Assembly (NCBI GenBank): GCA_035995425.1
Contig: DASYKM010000163.1
Span: forward strand, 24,333-88,332
Direction of reading: 5' to 3'
Length of the DNA: 64,000 nucleotides
Source of the DNA: CADEED01 sp035995425
GTDB taxonomy: Bacteria; Pseudomonadota; Gammaproteobacteria; Steroidobacterales; Steroidobacteraceae
In this document: positions 27,031 through 36,624 of the stretch, in pieces
Position numbering within the stretch: the first letter of the stretch is position 1
How the letters are laid out: each line of letters begins with the position of its first letter
Made by a program: the position numbers and the translations under genes
The notes under the pieces: generated by a model
Told to the model about the DNA's origin: nothing
Databases searched by the model: none
What the model saw: the letters and a program-made list of their open reading frames with translations, nothing else

Positions 27031-27963
27031 TCAGGCCTGCACTAACAAACGAGAAGATTCTGGGCGAGCATCAATTTTCCTCATTGGCGCGGCGAGCTCC
27101 ATCAGCCAGGCGCACAAGGCGCGGATGTCGTCGCGGTTTTCGTCTTCGGTGCGCACCAGGAGCGTGTACTCCTCCTGTGTCACGAGCTCGTCATCGAACA
27201 CGCGCAGCAGCCGGCCGCTGTCGAACTTGCGGCGCGAGAGCTCGGCGGGCAGCAGCGCGATGCCGATGCTCTTCTCGGCGGCACGCGTGGCCGCCGACAT
27301 CGAGTCGATGCGCACGATCTGCGCGGGCTGCAGCGATTTCATGCCGACCGCCGTGGCCCAGCGATCCCAGTCGTCGCGGCGCGCCTCGTGCACCAGCAGC
27401 GTGTGCGAGTTCAGATCTTCATAGCGGCGCACCGGGCGCTCCAGGAAGAGCTCGGGCGAGCAGGCCGGGACCATCGTCTGCGCGAACAGCGCGTGGGCGA
27501 TCAGCGCGTTGTTCCAGGGACCCGACCCAACTACCACCGAGATGTCCGCTTCGGCGGCGTGCGTGCGACCGTGTACGCCCTGCGTCTCGATGCGCAGGTC
27601 GATGCCGTCGTGCAGCTTCGAGAATTCTGACAGCCGCGGCAGCAGCATCTCGCTCGCGAAATATGCCGGCACGTGCAGCCGCACGCTGTTGCGGCCATAG
27701 CGGGCGCGCAACTGTTCGGTGACCGATTCCAGCCGCGTGAACAGATCGTCTATCTGCTCGAGGTATCGCGAACCGGCGTCGGTTAACGCGAGAGATCGTG
27801 CACTACGCGAAAACAGCGGCAGGCCGAGCTGCGTTTCCAGCGTCTTGATCTGGTGGCTGACCGCCGACGGCGTGATGCAGAGCTCATCGGCCGCGACCGC
27901 GAAGCTCGAATGTTTGGCGGCGATCTGAAAGGTCTTGATGGCCTTCAGTGAAGGAGTACGCAT
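27031..27963 (-). CDS. LysR-family transcriptional regulator (GcvA-like)
   Basis: 310 residues. An N-terminal winged helix-turn-helix (SSFAVAADELCITPSAVSHQ, about 19-38, and QIKTLETQLGLPLFSR) is followed by the coiled linker and a periplasmic-binding-like effector domain (about 95-300). The pattern of the first 60 residues is closest to the GcvA/AmpR group. It faces the 365-bp gap holding palindrome B and the PsiF-like gene, which could be a target. Effector unknown. Confidence 0.9.
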   Translation of the reverse strand: MRTPSLKAIKTFQIAAKHSSFAVAADELCITPSAVSHQIKTLETQLGLPLFSRSARSLALTDAGSRYLEQIDDLFTRLESVTEQLRARYGRNSVRLHVPAYFASEMLLPRLSEFSKLHDGIDLRIETQGVHGRTHAAEADISVVVGSGPWNNALIAHALFAQTMVPACSPELFLERPVRRYEDLNSHTLLVHEARRDDWDRWATAVGMKSLQPAQIVRIDSMSAATRAAEKSIGIALLPAELSRRKFDSGRLLRVFDDELVTQEEYTLLVRTEDENRDDIRALCAWLMELAAPMRKIDARPESSRLLVQA

Positions 27964-28328
27964 TCCATTGGATCACCCGAGGACTCAGCGAAAAAGCTGC
28001 GATGGGTGGAGTAAAGCAAGCTGCGTGCCATCGGCGGAAATGGCGTAAGTGCATGTTCTTATTCGACGCGCACCTTTGACGTGCCGTCAGATTGTTCGAC
28101 CTTGGCGCGCGTTTCGCCGCGTTGCACCGAGGGGAGTGGTACCGGGTTGGGATTCTCGTGAGAAGCGGATATGTCACTTTCTTGCAATGCAGCTGTGCCG
28201 CTTCTCACGAGAATCCCAACCCGGTACCACCCCCTGACTTTTTCTTAACTTGCCCGCCATCGGTGGCTCACGGGCGCGGCTCCAGACTTTCGCCGCTGCA
28301 ATCGGCAGCGTCTCTTCCGGACATGCCC
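27964..28328. other. Divergent intergenic region
   Basis: The gap between the LysR gene and the PsiF-like gene. It contains palindrome B (28136-28230), a T-rich stretch after it (28239-28244), and otherwise nothing I recognise. Promoters for both flanking genes should lie here. The ribosome site for the downstream gene is weak (GGA 7 nt before the ATG at 28329). Confidence 0.5.
28136..28230. repeat. Perfect 33-nt inverted repeat (palindrome B)
   Basis: Arms at 28136-28168 and 28198-28230 are exact inverted copies, 33 nt each, around a 29-nt loop. The arm starts GTGGTACCGGGTTGGGATTC. Its outer half is the same family as palindrome A (GGTACCGGGNNGGGNTTCTCG). Unlike A it lies in a divergent promoter region rather than between convergent genes. 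Confidence 0.92.
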
Positions 28329-28547
28329 ATGAAACTGTTATCGACCCTGACCATCGCCGCCCTCATGACTGCCGGCAGCGCGTTCGCCGCCACCACGCCG
28401 ACGGCCACGCCGGCCGCTGCCGCGACTCCCGCGGTCAAGCACGAATCCGGCATGCACTGCGAGAAGCAGGCGCACGAGAAGAAGCTGACGGGCGATGAAG
28501 AGAAGAAATTCGTCAAGGAATGCAAGGAAGGCAAGAAGGCGAGCTGA
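28329..28547 (+). CDS. PsiF-repeat-like small periplasmic protein
   Basis: 72 residues: signal peptide (MKLLSTLTIAALMTAGSAFA), an Ala/Thr/Pro-rich spacer, then a lysine-rich domain with MHCEKQAHEKKLTGDEEKKF and FVKECKEGKKAS. The two cysteines and the K-L-T-G-D/E-x-x-x-F-V-x-x-C pattern resemble the PsiF repeat, first named for phosphate-starvation induction in E. coli. Its role is unknown. An earlier ATG at 28323 is possible but spaced badly from the GGA. Confidence 0.65.
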   Translation: MKLLSTLTIAALMTAGSAFAATTPTATPAAAATPAVKHESGMHCEKQAHEKKLTGDEEKKFVKECKEGKKAS

Positions 28548-28613
28548 CCAGCTGCGCGAACTTTCGAGCTGCGCCCGACGCGATGCGCCTGCCTACCCCA
28601 CCAGGGCGGTGCC

Positions 28614-30026
28614 TCAAGAGACCTGTGCGACGCCGTCTGGCGCGTCGCGTCGGGCAGTAGCAGGAAATTGGCAATGCACGATGAGTCCGGGCGCATTGTC
28701 GCCGAGCGAGAGTTGCGCGCGATGCAGGCGCGCCACGGCCGCCGCCAGGGAGAGGCCCAGGCCGCTTCCGCTCACGGTTGCCGCGGCATTTCCCACGCGC
28801 ACGAACGGCCGTAACGCCGCGGCGCGTTCGGCGGCGGCGATGCCGGGCCCGTCGTCGGCGACGCTCAGATGGACACCTTCAGGGGAATTGCGAACGCCCA
28901 CGCGCACGTGGCCGCCCGCGGGTACGTACTTCAACGCGTTCTCCAGCAGGTTCGTGATGAGCTGCGCCAGGAGCTGGCGATTGCCGACGAGCGGCGCCGC
29001 ACCCGGCGCATCGAGCGCGACGTGGAGTCCCGCGGCGCGCATTCCCGGCGCATACAGCTCGACCATGTTGGCCGCGAGCGCGGCGAGATCCACGTTGTCA
29101 CCGTGCGTGGTGACTCCGCCGGCTTCGGTGCGCGCGATCTGCAACAGCGTTGCCAGCGTGCGCTGCACGCGATCGAGCTCCTCGAGCGCCGGCGCGACCA
29201 GCTCATAGGCTTCCTTCGGCAGCCCGGAGCGCAGCTGCGCTTCTTCCAGGCGCACGCGCAGGCGATACAGCGGCGTGCGCAGGTCGTGCGCGATGCTGTC
29301 GAACGCGGTGCGCAGCGTGCCGGTCTGCTGCTCGATGCGATCGAGCATGGCATTGACCGCCACCGCCAGCGCGTCGAACTCGTCGCGCGAGCCATCGAGC
29401 GCCAGGCGCTGCGTGAGGTCGCCCTGCATGATGGTCTCGCAGGTGGTGGCGTAGGCGCGCACGCGCCGCGCCGTGCGGCGGGCGTAGGCGGCGCCTAACA
29501 ACCACACGCAGAGCGCGGTGAGCGCGATGCCCCAGCCGGTGGCGAGCCCGAACCGGCGCAGCACCGCGACGCGCTCGCTGGTGTCGGCGCCCACCAGCAG
29601 CCAATAGCCGTTCGCCAGGCGCTCGACTCGCGCCTCGACCGGGTGCAGCACCGACTCGCCGCGCTCGTGCGCGGCGATGTCGAATTGCACCATCGCCGAC
29701 TGGGGCGGGTCGGCACGCGCGGCGATTTCGTGCGGCCAGGCGGTGAGATTGCCGGCCACCGGCCGGAATTCCCGGTCGGCGAGCAGAAACACCGCGCCGG
29801 TGCGGCCCCAGCTGTCGGCGCGCAGGCGCAGGGTGGCGGCCACCTGCGCCACGCCGCCCAGGCGCAGGTCGTCGGCGAGGTCGTCGACCTCGGCGCGCAC
29901 CACCGCGGAGATTTCGCGTTCCAGCGCGTTGCGCGTCAGTAGATAGACCGACAATAGCAGCACGCTGGTGAACACCGTGACCAGCGCCGCATACAGCAGC
30001 GCCAGGCGCGCCGATGACAGGCGCAT
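28614..30026 (-). CDS. Two-component sensor histidine kinase
   Basis: 470 residues. Membrane helices at about 8-30 and 161-181 bracket a periplasmic sensor of ~130 residues. HAMP follows (182-235), then the H-box AFDSIAHDLRTPL with phospho-acceptor H247, and an ATPase domain with LITNLLENALKYV (N box), VADDGPGI (G1) and GSGLGLSLAAAV (G2). The ATG at 30026 lies 22 bp after the response regulator stop, so the pair is one operon. The sensor part has no recognisable domain. It phosphorylates the regulator encoded just upstream. Confidence 0.93.
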   Translation of the reverse strand: MRLSSARLALLYAALVTVFTSVLLLSVYLLTRNALEREISAVVRAEVDDLADDLRLGGVAQVAATLRLRADSWGRTGAVFLLADREFRPVAGNLTAWPHEIAARADPPQSAMVQFDIAAHERGESVLHPVEARVERLANGYWLLVGADTSERVAVLRRFGLATGWGIALTALCVWLLGAAYARRTARRVRAYATTCETIMQGDLTQRLALDGSRDEFDALAVAVNAMLDRIEQQTGTLRTAFDSIAHDLRTPLYRLRVRLEEAQLRSGLPKEAYELVAPALEELDRVQRTLATLLQIARTEAGGVTTHGDNVDLAALAANMVELYAPGMRAAGLHVALDAPGAAPLVGNRQLLAQLITNLLENALKYVPAGGHVRVGVRNSPEGVHLSVADDGPGIAAAERAAALRPFVRVGNAAATVSGSGLGLSLAAAVARLHRAQLSLGDNAPGLIVHCQFPATARRDAPDGVAQVS

Positions 30027-30048
30027 GGGCGCGCCTTTCAGCGGCGCG

Positions 30049-30726
30049 TCAGCCGCCATCGCGCAGCACGTAGCCCGCGCCGCGCACCGTGTGCAGCAGC
30101 GGACGCTCGAAGCCCTTGTCGATGGCCGCGCGCAGCCGGCTGATGTGGACGTCGATGACATTGGTCTGCGGATCGAAGTGCAGGTCCCAGACCGCTTCGA
30201 GCAGCATGGTGCGCGTCACCACCTGACCGGCGCGCCGCGCCAGGAACTCGAGCAGCTGGAATTCCTTGGAGGTGACATCGATGGGCGTGCCGGCCCGCGT
30301 GACTTTCCGCCCCAGCAGGTCGAGCTCGAGATCGGCGATGCGGATTCGCGTGGTGACTTCGGGAAGATTGCCGCGCCGTAGCAGCGCTTCGATGCGCGCC
30401 AGCAGCTCGCCGAACGCGAACGGCTTGGCGAGATAGTCGTCGCCACCGGCGCGCAAGCCTTCGATGCGATCGTCCACCGAGCCGAGCGCCGAGAGAATCA
30501 GCACCGGCGTGTGCTTGCCGTTCTTGCGCAACATGGAGACGATGGACAGCCCGTCGAAATGCGGCAGCTGACGGTCGGCGACGATCAGGTCGTAGGTGCC
30601 TTCGGTGGCGCGAAACAGGCCTTCGCGTCCGTCGGAGGCGATGTCCACCACGTACCCGCTTTCGCGCAATCCCTTGGCCAGGAACCGGGCGGCTTCCGCA
30701 TCGTCCTCGATCAGTAGCAGGTGCAT
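30049..30726 (-). CDS. OmpR-family response regulator
   Basis: 225 residues. The receiver domain has acidic D8/D9 (LLIEDDAEAA), phospho-acceptor D51 (VADRQLPHFDG) and K101 (YLAKPF). The C-terminal winged helix (about 125-222) has the DNA-recognition region NVIDVHISRLRAAIDKGF. It is the first gene of the operon with the kinase at 28614-30026. Targets unknown. Confidence 0.95.
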   Translation of the reverse strand: MHLLLIEDDAEAARFLAKGLRESGYVVDIASDGREGLFRATEGTYDLIVADRQLPHFDGLSIVSMLRKNGKHTPVLILSALGSVDDRIEGLRAGGDDYLAKPFAFGELLARIEALLRRGNLPEVTTRIRIADLELDLLGRKVTRAGTPIDVTSKEFQLLEFLARRAGQVVTRTMLLEAVWDLHFDPQTNVIDVHISRLRAAIDKGFERPLLHTVRGAGYVLRDGG

Positions 30727-30786
30727 TTGGTACGGAAAGCTAGCACGGAGCCGCGCGGCGCGGCGCTTACGAATTATTAACGGTCG

Positions 30787-31473
30787 TCAGCGGATCTGCG
30801 TCATCGCGCGCATCAGTGCGCCGCTCTCGGCCGGCGGCAACGCCATGATGCGCTCGTATACCGATATGGTGATGGTGCAAATCTTGGCGCGGTCGGCGCG
30901 CGGGTCGTCGGCGTGCGAGAGCATCTGCGCATCCGCGCCGTACTGCTCGTAGGTGCCGTTGATGACGTTGGCGAGGTTGTCCTTCACGGCCTCGGCCGCT
31001 GGCAGCGGTGTCGGGCTCTCGGCGGCGGTGCGGATCACTTCGCCCATGAGATCGAGGGTGTGCGCCTGCGATGCGGCGTCGACGTACCTGGCGATGTCCG
31101 GTGGGCCCGCGACCTGCGGAAACCAGTAGCGAAAGCAGGTGTCGCCTGGCTCCTTCTGCAGCCGCTTGGCGGTCGCGATCATGTCCTTCATGAGCGCAAC
31201 CACCGAGTCCTGCGAAGCGTGCGCGAGATTGCGCGTGGCGGTGAGGCTGATCTCGGAGTTGGCGAGATTGACGAAATTCTCGCGGCGCGTTTCGTCGCGC
31301 GCATACACCCGGTATTCGGTCACCAATTTTTCGTAGAGCTCCGGCTCGTGCTTCTTGAGCACGCGATACACCGATTGCTTGAGGAGCGCGGACTCGGCGC
31401 TGTAGCCGTCGTACCAGAAGGAGCCCACCGCGGCCGCGACGATCAGTACGAGGAGTATGACGATCCATTTCAC
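30787..31473 (-). CDS. Membrane-anchored protein of unknown function
   Basis: 228 residues. One N-terminal membrane helix (2-20) is followed by a helical, probably periplasmic domain with a single pair of Cys (GDTCFRYW and KICTITISVY). I do not recognise a family. It begins with GTG overlapping the stop of the upstream oxidoreductase (GTGA), so the two are co-translated. The SPTPLPAAEAVKDNLANVIN stretch is the most conserved-looking part. No function is proposed. Confidence 0.65.
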   Translation of the reverse strand: MKWIVILLVLIVAAAVGSFWYDGYSAESALLKQSVYRVLKKHEPELYEKLVTEYRVYARDETRRENFVNLANSEISLTATRNLAHASQDSVVALMKDMIATAKRLQKEPGDTCFRYWFPQVAGPPDIARYVDAASQAHTLDLMGEVIRTAAESPTPLPAAEAVKDNLANVINGTYEQYGADAQMLSHADDPRADRAKICTITISVYERIMALPPAESGALMRAMTQIR

Positions 31474-32018
31474 GCGCGCGCCGCTCCCGATGCCAGCAGG
31501 GTGAGCGCCCGGCGAATCGCCGCGGCATGCTCCGAGTCGAGAATACCCTGTTCGGTGATCCCGGTGCTGCGCAGTGGCAATGCCAGGCAGGCTTCGGTGA
31601 GGAGCCTCGCCGACATGGTAGTTAGGGTTTCCCGCAGGCTGGCGTCGGCGTGAACCGACCGGGGCGAGGCGTTGAAGATCGCCACCGGCCGGTCGACGAA
31701 CGGCGGGAAGCTGACCAGCCAGTCGAGCGCGTTCTTGATGACGGCGGTGACGCCATGGGCGTATTCGGGGCTGGCGATGAGCAGCGCATCGCTCTCACAC
31801 AAGGAATCGTGCAGGCGCCGCACCGGCGCCGGCAGGTCGGCTTCCAGGTCCGGGTTGAACAGCGGCAGCTCGGCCATGCCGCGGAAGAGCTCGACGGAGA
31901 TCCCTTCCGGCGCGAGCCGCGCCGTGGCGCGCAACAGCGCGGCGTTCATCGAGGCGGCCCGGAGGCTGCCGCACAGCGCGAGAATTCTGACGCCGGCTAT
32001 CGATATCGACCGTGACAT
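31470..32018 (-). CDS. NAD(P)H-dependent FMN reductase-like protein
   Basis: 182 residues, flavodoxin-like fold. ILALCGSLRAASMNAALLR binds the FMN phosphate (the GSxRxxSxN motif) and LLIASPEYAHGVTAVIKNAL is the flavin/quinone loop. Members reduce FMN, quinones, azo dyes or chromate; the substrate here is open. ATG at 32018 is preferred; a GTG at 32054 would add 12 residues. Overlaps the next gene by 4 nt. Confidence 0.87.
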   Translation of the reverse strand: MSRSISIAGVRILALCGSLRAASMNAALLRATARLAPEGISVELFRGMAELPLFNPDLEADLPAPVRRLHDSLCESDALLIASPEYAHGVTAVIKNALDWLVSFPPFVDRPVAIFNASPRSVHADASLRETLTTMSARLLTEACLALPLRSTGITEQGILDSEHAAAIRRALTLLASGAARA

Positions 32019-32061
32019 GGGGCGGCAGCGTATCAGCCGCCGCCCCGATGTCACGTGCGGG

Positions 32062-34539
32062 TTACTGCAGGCGTACCGCCAGCGCTTTGACCACGGTCGT
32101 GCCGCTGGACCCTAACAAGCCGATCGAAGTCAACGCGCCGTTGGCGAGGTTCACGCGGTACAGAGTGGACTGCGTGGCTCCCGTCGGCTGCAACGCCGCG
32201 ATCGGCAGGCCATTTTCGCCGCCGGCGATGTCGAAGCCGCCTTCGAGCGCGAACGTGGTACCGGCGTTGAAGGAGCCAATGGTTGTCAGCGCCCCGTTCG
32301 AAGCCTGCCGCACCAGCGCTCCGGCGGCGACGTCGAGGTCGTACTGCGCGGTCGAAGCCGCGCCCGCATAGCTGTTGGAGAACGCGGTCCCCACCACCTG
32401 CGCGGTGCTCGCCAGATTGGCGTCGGTGCCGACTGCTCCAGTGTCCACGTTGACGCGCAGGTTCTGGCCGGTTTCGCTCTCGACGCGCAGCAAGCCATCG
32501 AATGGACTGAAGTCCACGCCGAATCGCGTGCCCGACAACGCCGTAAATGGCGCGGTGGTGTCGGCCGGATCGGCGGCAAGGGTCACTGCTCCGGCCAGAG
32601 CGCCAGTCGCCGTGTCGACCGTATAGACGTGGCCGGCATCCGTCACTGCATAGAGCGCACCATTCGACGGGCGAATGTCGAGCCCGACGATGGCCTCGCT
32701 ACCCTGCAATCCGGAAATCGCGACGTCGGCGTCGAAAGTCCCCGGCGTCAGCGGCTTGAAGCTCACCAGGTGATTGTCAGAAGTCAGTGCGAAGACGGTG
32801 GCGACCGGCAACCTTGCGTAGGCGAGCCCACGGACCTTCTCACCACCGCCCACCGTGTCGATGCGCGTGGCGGCGCCGGTGGATAGATTGACGTTGAACA
32901 GATCGGAGGTGGCCGCCCCGCCGACGTTGAGCGCCGCCAGACCCCAGTTGTTGGTACCGAGGATGTCAAAGCCCGCGACCGAGGACACGTCACCGACGCC
33001 GAGTGCGCCGACGGTTTGCAAGTCACCGTTGATGGCGTTGCCCGAGGGACGCCCGAGGACTTGCAGTCCATCGCCCACCGAATCGATGGTGTAGTAGAAC
33101 GCCGTTCCGGCGCCGACGAAGCTATTGCTGTACGCAGCTTCGGCAACGAGCGGCCCCACCGGATTAACGGCGATGTCGGAAGTTGTCGAGCCGCTGTCGG
33201 GAGCGATTCGCAGGTTCTGACCCGAATCGCTGACCACGCGCACCACGTCATTGCCCGGGTTGAAGTCGACGGCGAATTCGGTGCCGAGCAGCCCCGCATA
33301 TGGCGTGGTGACGTCGCCGAGCGCAGCCACCAGTGTCGATTTGAGCGTCAGCGTCGCGGTCGCGGTGTCCACCGTGTACAGATGGCCCGCGCTGCCGAGC
33401 GCGTACAGCTTGGCATCGGCCGGCCGAACGTCGATGCCGACGATGTTTTCCGCGGCCTGCTGCCCGGTCAACGTAGCGCTGGTGCATGCCTTCTGTGGCG
33501 CCGCCGGATTGAACGACACCAGCTTGTTGGACTCGGTGAGCGCGAACACGTCGCCTGCGAGTTGCGTCGGAGCGGAGGCGGGCGGCGCGATGGCCGTGTC
33601 ACGCAGCAGCTCATTCGCGTCGAGCCGCGTGACCGCGCCGGCCGAAGTCGCCGCGCCGGTGGTTAGATTGATCTGGTAGGAAGTCGGCGCTCCGCCGACC
33701 ACCAGCACGGCAGAACCGCTGTTGGTTCCATCCGCCGCGGTGGAGATCTCGAAGTCCCCGACCGCGGTCGTGTCCACGCCCAACGCGCCGACTACGGTCA
33801 CCGCGCCGCCGTTCGGGTCGGTGGTGGTCAGCAATTGATCGGTAGTGGCGTCGAGGTAATAGAGCGTCGTGCGGCAGGCCGCGGCGAACGCGTTGGAATA
33901 CGCGGCACCGACCACGCCGCTGCGCGCGGCGCCACCGCTGGTGAGCGCGGCATCCGTGATCGTCGCGCCGGTGTCCGGATCGATGCGCAGGTTTTGCCCG
34001 GTATCGCTGACCACGCGCAGTCTGTCCGCGACGGGATTGAAATCAACGCCGAACTCGCTACCGTTCAACGCCGTGAATGCGTCGGTGGTATCGGCGGCGT
34101 CGGCCATCAGTGTCGACTTGAGCGTGGCCACTCCGGTGGTGGCGTTTATCGTGTAAAGCCGACCGCCGCTGCTGAGCGCGTACAGCTCGCCGGGCGTCGC
34201 GCCACCGGCGCGAATGTCGAGGCCCACGACGGTTTCGCCGGCCTGCAGACCGGTGATAGCCACCGCGGTATCGAGCACCCCATCGGCGCGATCGAAAGTG
34301 ACGAGCCGGCCGGTGCTGGTGACGCCGAAGGTATCGCCCGAAGTCACGCCGGCGCCGGGAGCCGGCACAGGTGCGGGAGCGGGGGCGGGGGCGGGCGCCG
34401 GAGCGGGCGCGGGAGCCGGGGCCGGAGCGGGTGACGGAGCTGGGGAACTTCCACCACCACCACCACCACCGCAGCCGGTGAGAGCCGACAGAATGAGACC
34501 AGCCGTGAGTAGGTCGCGGCCAACACGAAATGTAGTCAT
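32062..34539 (-). CDS. Lipoprotein with three DUF4394 repeats
   Basis: 825 residues. A lipobox (LTGCGG) is followed by a poly-Gly run and an Ala-Pro linker of about 17 dipeptides. Three repeats of roughly 250 residues come next (about 70-315, 330-575 and 590-825), each with VVGLDIR, LYALxSxGxLYT, KSTL or VTLAAD-type, FGVDFNP-like and RVVSDTGQNLRI-like blocks. DUF4394 repeats predict a beta-propeller-like surface. It is probably anchored in the outer membrane and displayed past the cell wall by the stiff linker. Function unknown; no gene is co-directional with it nearby. Confidence 0.88.
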   Translation of the reverse strand: MTTFRVGRDLLTAGLILSALTGCGGGGGGGSSPAPSPAPAPAPAPAPAPAPAPAPAPVPAPGAGVTSGDTFGVTSTGRLVTFDRADGVLDTAVAITGLQAGETVVGLDIRAGGATPGELYALSSGGRLYTINATTGVATLKSTLMADAADTTDAFTALNGSEFGVDFNPVADRLRVVSDTGQNLRIDPDTGATITDAALTSGGAARSGVVGAAYSNAFAAACRTTLYYLDATTDQLLTTTDPNGGAVTVVGALGVDTTAVGDFEISTAADGTNSGSAVLVVGGAPTSYQINLTTGAATSAGAVTRLDANELLRDTAIAPPASAPTQLAGDVFALTESNKLVSFNPAAPQKACTSATLTGQQAAENIVGIDVRPADAKLYALGSAGHLYTVDTATATLTLKSTLVAALGDVTTPYAGLLGTEFAVDFNPGNDVVRVVSDSGQNLRIAPDSGSTTSDIAVNPVGPLVAEAAYSNSFVGAGTAFYYTIDSVGDGLQVLGRPSGNAINGDLQTVGALGVGDVSSVAGFDILGTNNWGLAALNVGGAATSDLFNVNLSTGAATRIDTVGGGEKVRGLAYARLPVATVFALTSDNHLVSFKPLTPGTFDADVAISGLQGSEAIVGLDIRPSNGALYAVTDAGHVYTVDTATGALAGAVTLAADPADTTAPFTALSGTRFGVDFSPFDGLLRVESETGQNLRVNVDTGAVGTDANLASTAQVVGTAFSNSYAGAASTAQYDLDVAAGALVRQASNGALTTIGSFNAGTTFALEGGFDIAGGENGLPIAALQPTGATQSTLYRVNLANGALTSIGLLGSSGTTVVKALAVRLQ

Positions 34540-34989
34540 AAATTCCCTCTGTGCGAATTGAGTCCGTTCGTGCCGAGACTACGGAGAAGATTCGTCTGCG
34601 AATGCAGACAGAAATCCCAATGCGCGCGCGAAAACATTTCCGTACGTCGTCAGCACAGGACTACGCACTGGCGGCGAGCCCTGGGTCAGGTAGTTAGCGA
34701 CCTGTACCGCTTGTCGGACATGCCCGGCGGCGCCAGCGGATCGCGGCTGATGGATGGGTCAATCGGGCCAGCCAGAGCAGCGCAGGCTCGATTTCGACTG
34801 GTTCCTGGCAAACCGCGCGTCGCATAGGTATATTCGCGCCCGCTTATCCAGGGTCGCGCGGTCATCGCCCCCCAAAAGCAGCAAGTCGACTCTTAGACGA
34901 TTCGCAAATCCTCTCTCGCTAATGACCGCTTCAGGCGCGTTGCGCCTCGAACTGCGAGTCTTTTCAGCATTTCCAAGGTATCTAACTAA
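34540..34989. other. Intergenic region ahead of the RhlE-type helicase gene
   Basis: 450 bp between divergent genes. A TATATT at 34829-34834 could be the -10 of the helicase promoter; no good -35 is visible. It would leave a leader of about 150 nt, which is common for cold-inducible helicase genes. A small hairpin (TCTGC-GAAT-GCAGA) lies near 34610. Nothing else is recognised. Confidence 0.4.
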
Positions 34990-36573
34990 ATGTCATTCGA
35001 AACTCTCGGGCTCAAGCCCGAGTTGCTCCGTGCCGTGGCCGACAAGGGCTATACGGTTCCCACTCCCATTCAACTTCAGGCCATCCCGGCGGTGCTTGCC
35101 GGCGGCGACGTGCTCGCGGGCGCGCAGACCGGCACCGGCAAGACGGCCGGTTTCACCCTGCCGATCCTGCAAAAGCTCGGCGCTCGCGGCGGACGCAATC
35201 CGCGTGCGCTGGTGCTGACGCCCACTCGTGAGCTCGCGGCGCAGGTCGCGCAGAGCATCGTCGACTACGGCAAGTACGGCGACCTGCGCACGCTGGTCGT
35301 TTTCGGCGGCGTGTCCGAGAAACCGCAGATCGACAAGGCGCGACACGGTTGCGACATTCTCGTCGCCACTCCCGGCCGCCTGCTCGATCTGTGCGAGCAG
35401 CGCGCGGTGGCGCTCTCCGAGGTGCAGATCTTCGTGCTCGACGAAGCCGACCGCATGCTCGACATGGGCTTCATCCGCGACATCAAGCGCATCCTCAAGA
35501 TGCTGCCGCAGCAGCGCCAGAACCTGATGTTCTCGGCTACCTACTCGGACGACATCCGCCAGCTCGCCAACCAGTTCCTGCGCAATCCGGCGGCGCTGCA
35601 GGTCACGCCGCGCAATGCCACGGCCGACCGGGTCGAGCAGAGCGCCTACCGCGTGCCGAAGGATCACAAGCGCCACCTGCTGGCGCACCTGATCATCGAA
35701 GGCAACTGGCACCAGGTGCTGGTGTTTTGCCGCACCAAGCACGGCGCCAACCGGCTCACGCAGCAGCTGGAGCGATCCGGCATCAACGCCATGGCCATCC
35801 ACGGCAACAAGAGTCAGAACGCGCGCGTGAAGGCGCTGCAGGACTTCAAGGAAAACCGCATCACGGCGCTGGTGGCGACCGAGGTCGCGGCGCGCGGCCT
35901 CGACATCAAAGAACTGCCGCACGTCGTGAACTACGAGCTGCCGAACGTGCCGGAAGATTACGTGCACCGCATTGGCCGCACGGCGCGCGCGGGTTCGACC
36001 GGCGCGGCGGTGTCGCTCGTGTCGCCCGACGAGCTCAGCTACCTGCGCGACATCGAGAAAGTGCTCAAGCGGAAGATCGACTTCGTCGAGCTGCCGAAGT
36101 TCGAGATCAAGGAGGGCACGCATCAGCCGCGCAATTCAACGGCTGAACACGAGCCGCACCAGGATCCGCGGCGCCGTCCCGAGCATCGCCGAAGTGGTGG
36201 TGGTGGAGGCGGCGGCAGACCTAACAATCACGGTGGCGGACGCTCCGGTGGTGGACGCAATGGCGGTGCAAACCGCGGCGCTGGCCGAGCCGACCATGCG
36301 TCATACGCCGCGGGACAACCGTCCGAGGCGCCACGCGGCGACGCGCAACCCGGAACTCGCCCGCATGCCGGTCACGGCGGCGGCGGTCATCATGGCGGCG
36401 GAAATGCCCGCCATGCGGGCGGCGGTGGCGGTTCACGTGGCGGCAGCGGCCGCTCACGCGGCGGCAAGCCTGGCGGTGGCCGCGGTGGTTTCGCTCGTGG
36501 CGCCCGTTCGAGCGGCGGGACCGGCAATTCCGGCGGCGGCCAGTCCGGCGGCGGTTTCTCGCGTATGGGTTGA
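34990..36573 (+). CDS. rhlE: DEAD-box ATP-dependent RNA helicase, RhlE type
   Basis: 527 residues. All core motifs are in order: Q-motif (FETLGLKPELLRAV, PTPIQ), AQTGTGKT, PTRELAAQ, VATPGRLLD, VLDEADRMLD, FSAT, VLVFCRTK, ARGLDI and HRIGRTAR. The last ~140 residues are Gly/Arg/His/Ser-rich (many GGGG and RSGG units), an RNA-binding tail typical of RhlE. It unwinds structured RNA in ribosome assembly and mRNA decay and often matters at low temperature. AAGG lies 11 nt before the ATG. Confidence 0.93.
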   Translation: MSFETLGLKPELLRAVADKGYTVPTPIQLQAIPAVLAGGDVLAGAQTGTGKTAGFTLPILQKLGARGGRNPRALVLTPTRELAAQVAQSIVDYGKYGDLRTLVVFGGVSEKPQIDKARHGCDILVATPGRLLDLCEQRAVALSEVQIFVLDEADRMLDMGFIRDIKRILKMLPQQRQNLMFSATYSDDIRQLANQFLRNPAALQVTPRNATADRVEQSAYRVPKDHKRHLLAHLIIEGNWHQVLVFCRTKHGANRLTQQLERSGINAMAIHGNKSQNARVKALQDFKENRITALVATEVAARGLDIKELPHVVNYELPNVPEDYVHRIGRTARAGSTGAAVSLVSPDELSYLRDIEKVLKRKIDFVELPKFEIKEGTHQPRNSTAEHEPHQDPRRRPEHRRSGGGGGGGRPNNHGGGRSGGGRNGGANRGAGRADHASYAAGQPSEAPRGDAQPGTRPHAGHGGGGHHGGGNARHAGGGGGSRGGSGRSRGGKPGGGRGGFARGARSSGGTGNSGGGQSGGGFSRMG

Positions 36574-36583
36574 ATCCGGCGTG

Positions 36584-36624
36584 CCTGATCGCCGCCATTG
36601 TCGATCGGGCAATGGGCGATCAGG
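36584..36624. terminator. Bidirectional hairpin between convergent genes
   Basis: CCTGATCGCC-GC-CATTG-type left arm (36584-36600) pairs with 36610-36624, with a 2-nt bulge. It overlaps the stop codon of the kinase gene on the minus strand and follows the helicase stop. No T-tract on either side, so termination strength is uncertain. Confidence 0.55.

Noticed and set aside
34340..34460. Repeated GC-rich units resembling a CRISPR or minisatellite
   Set aside because: They are Ala-Pro codons of the DUF4394 stalk; no spacers. The Gly-rich tail of the helicase at 36190-36560 is the same case.
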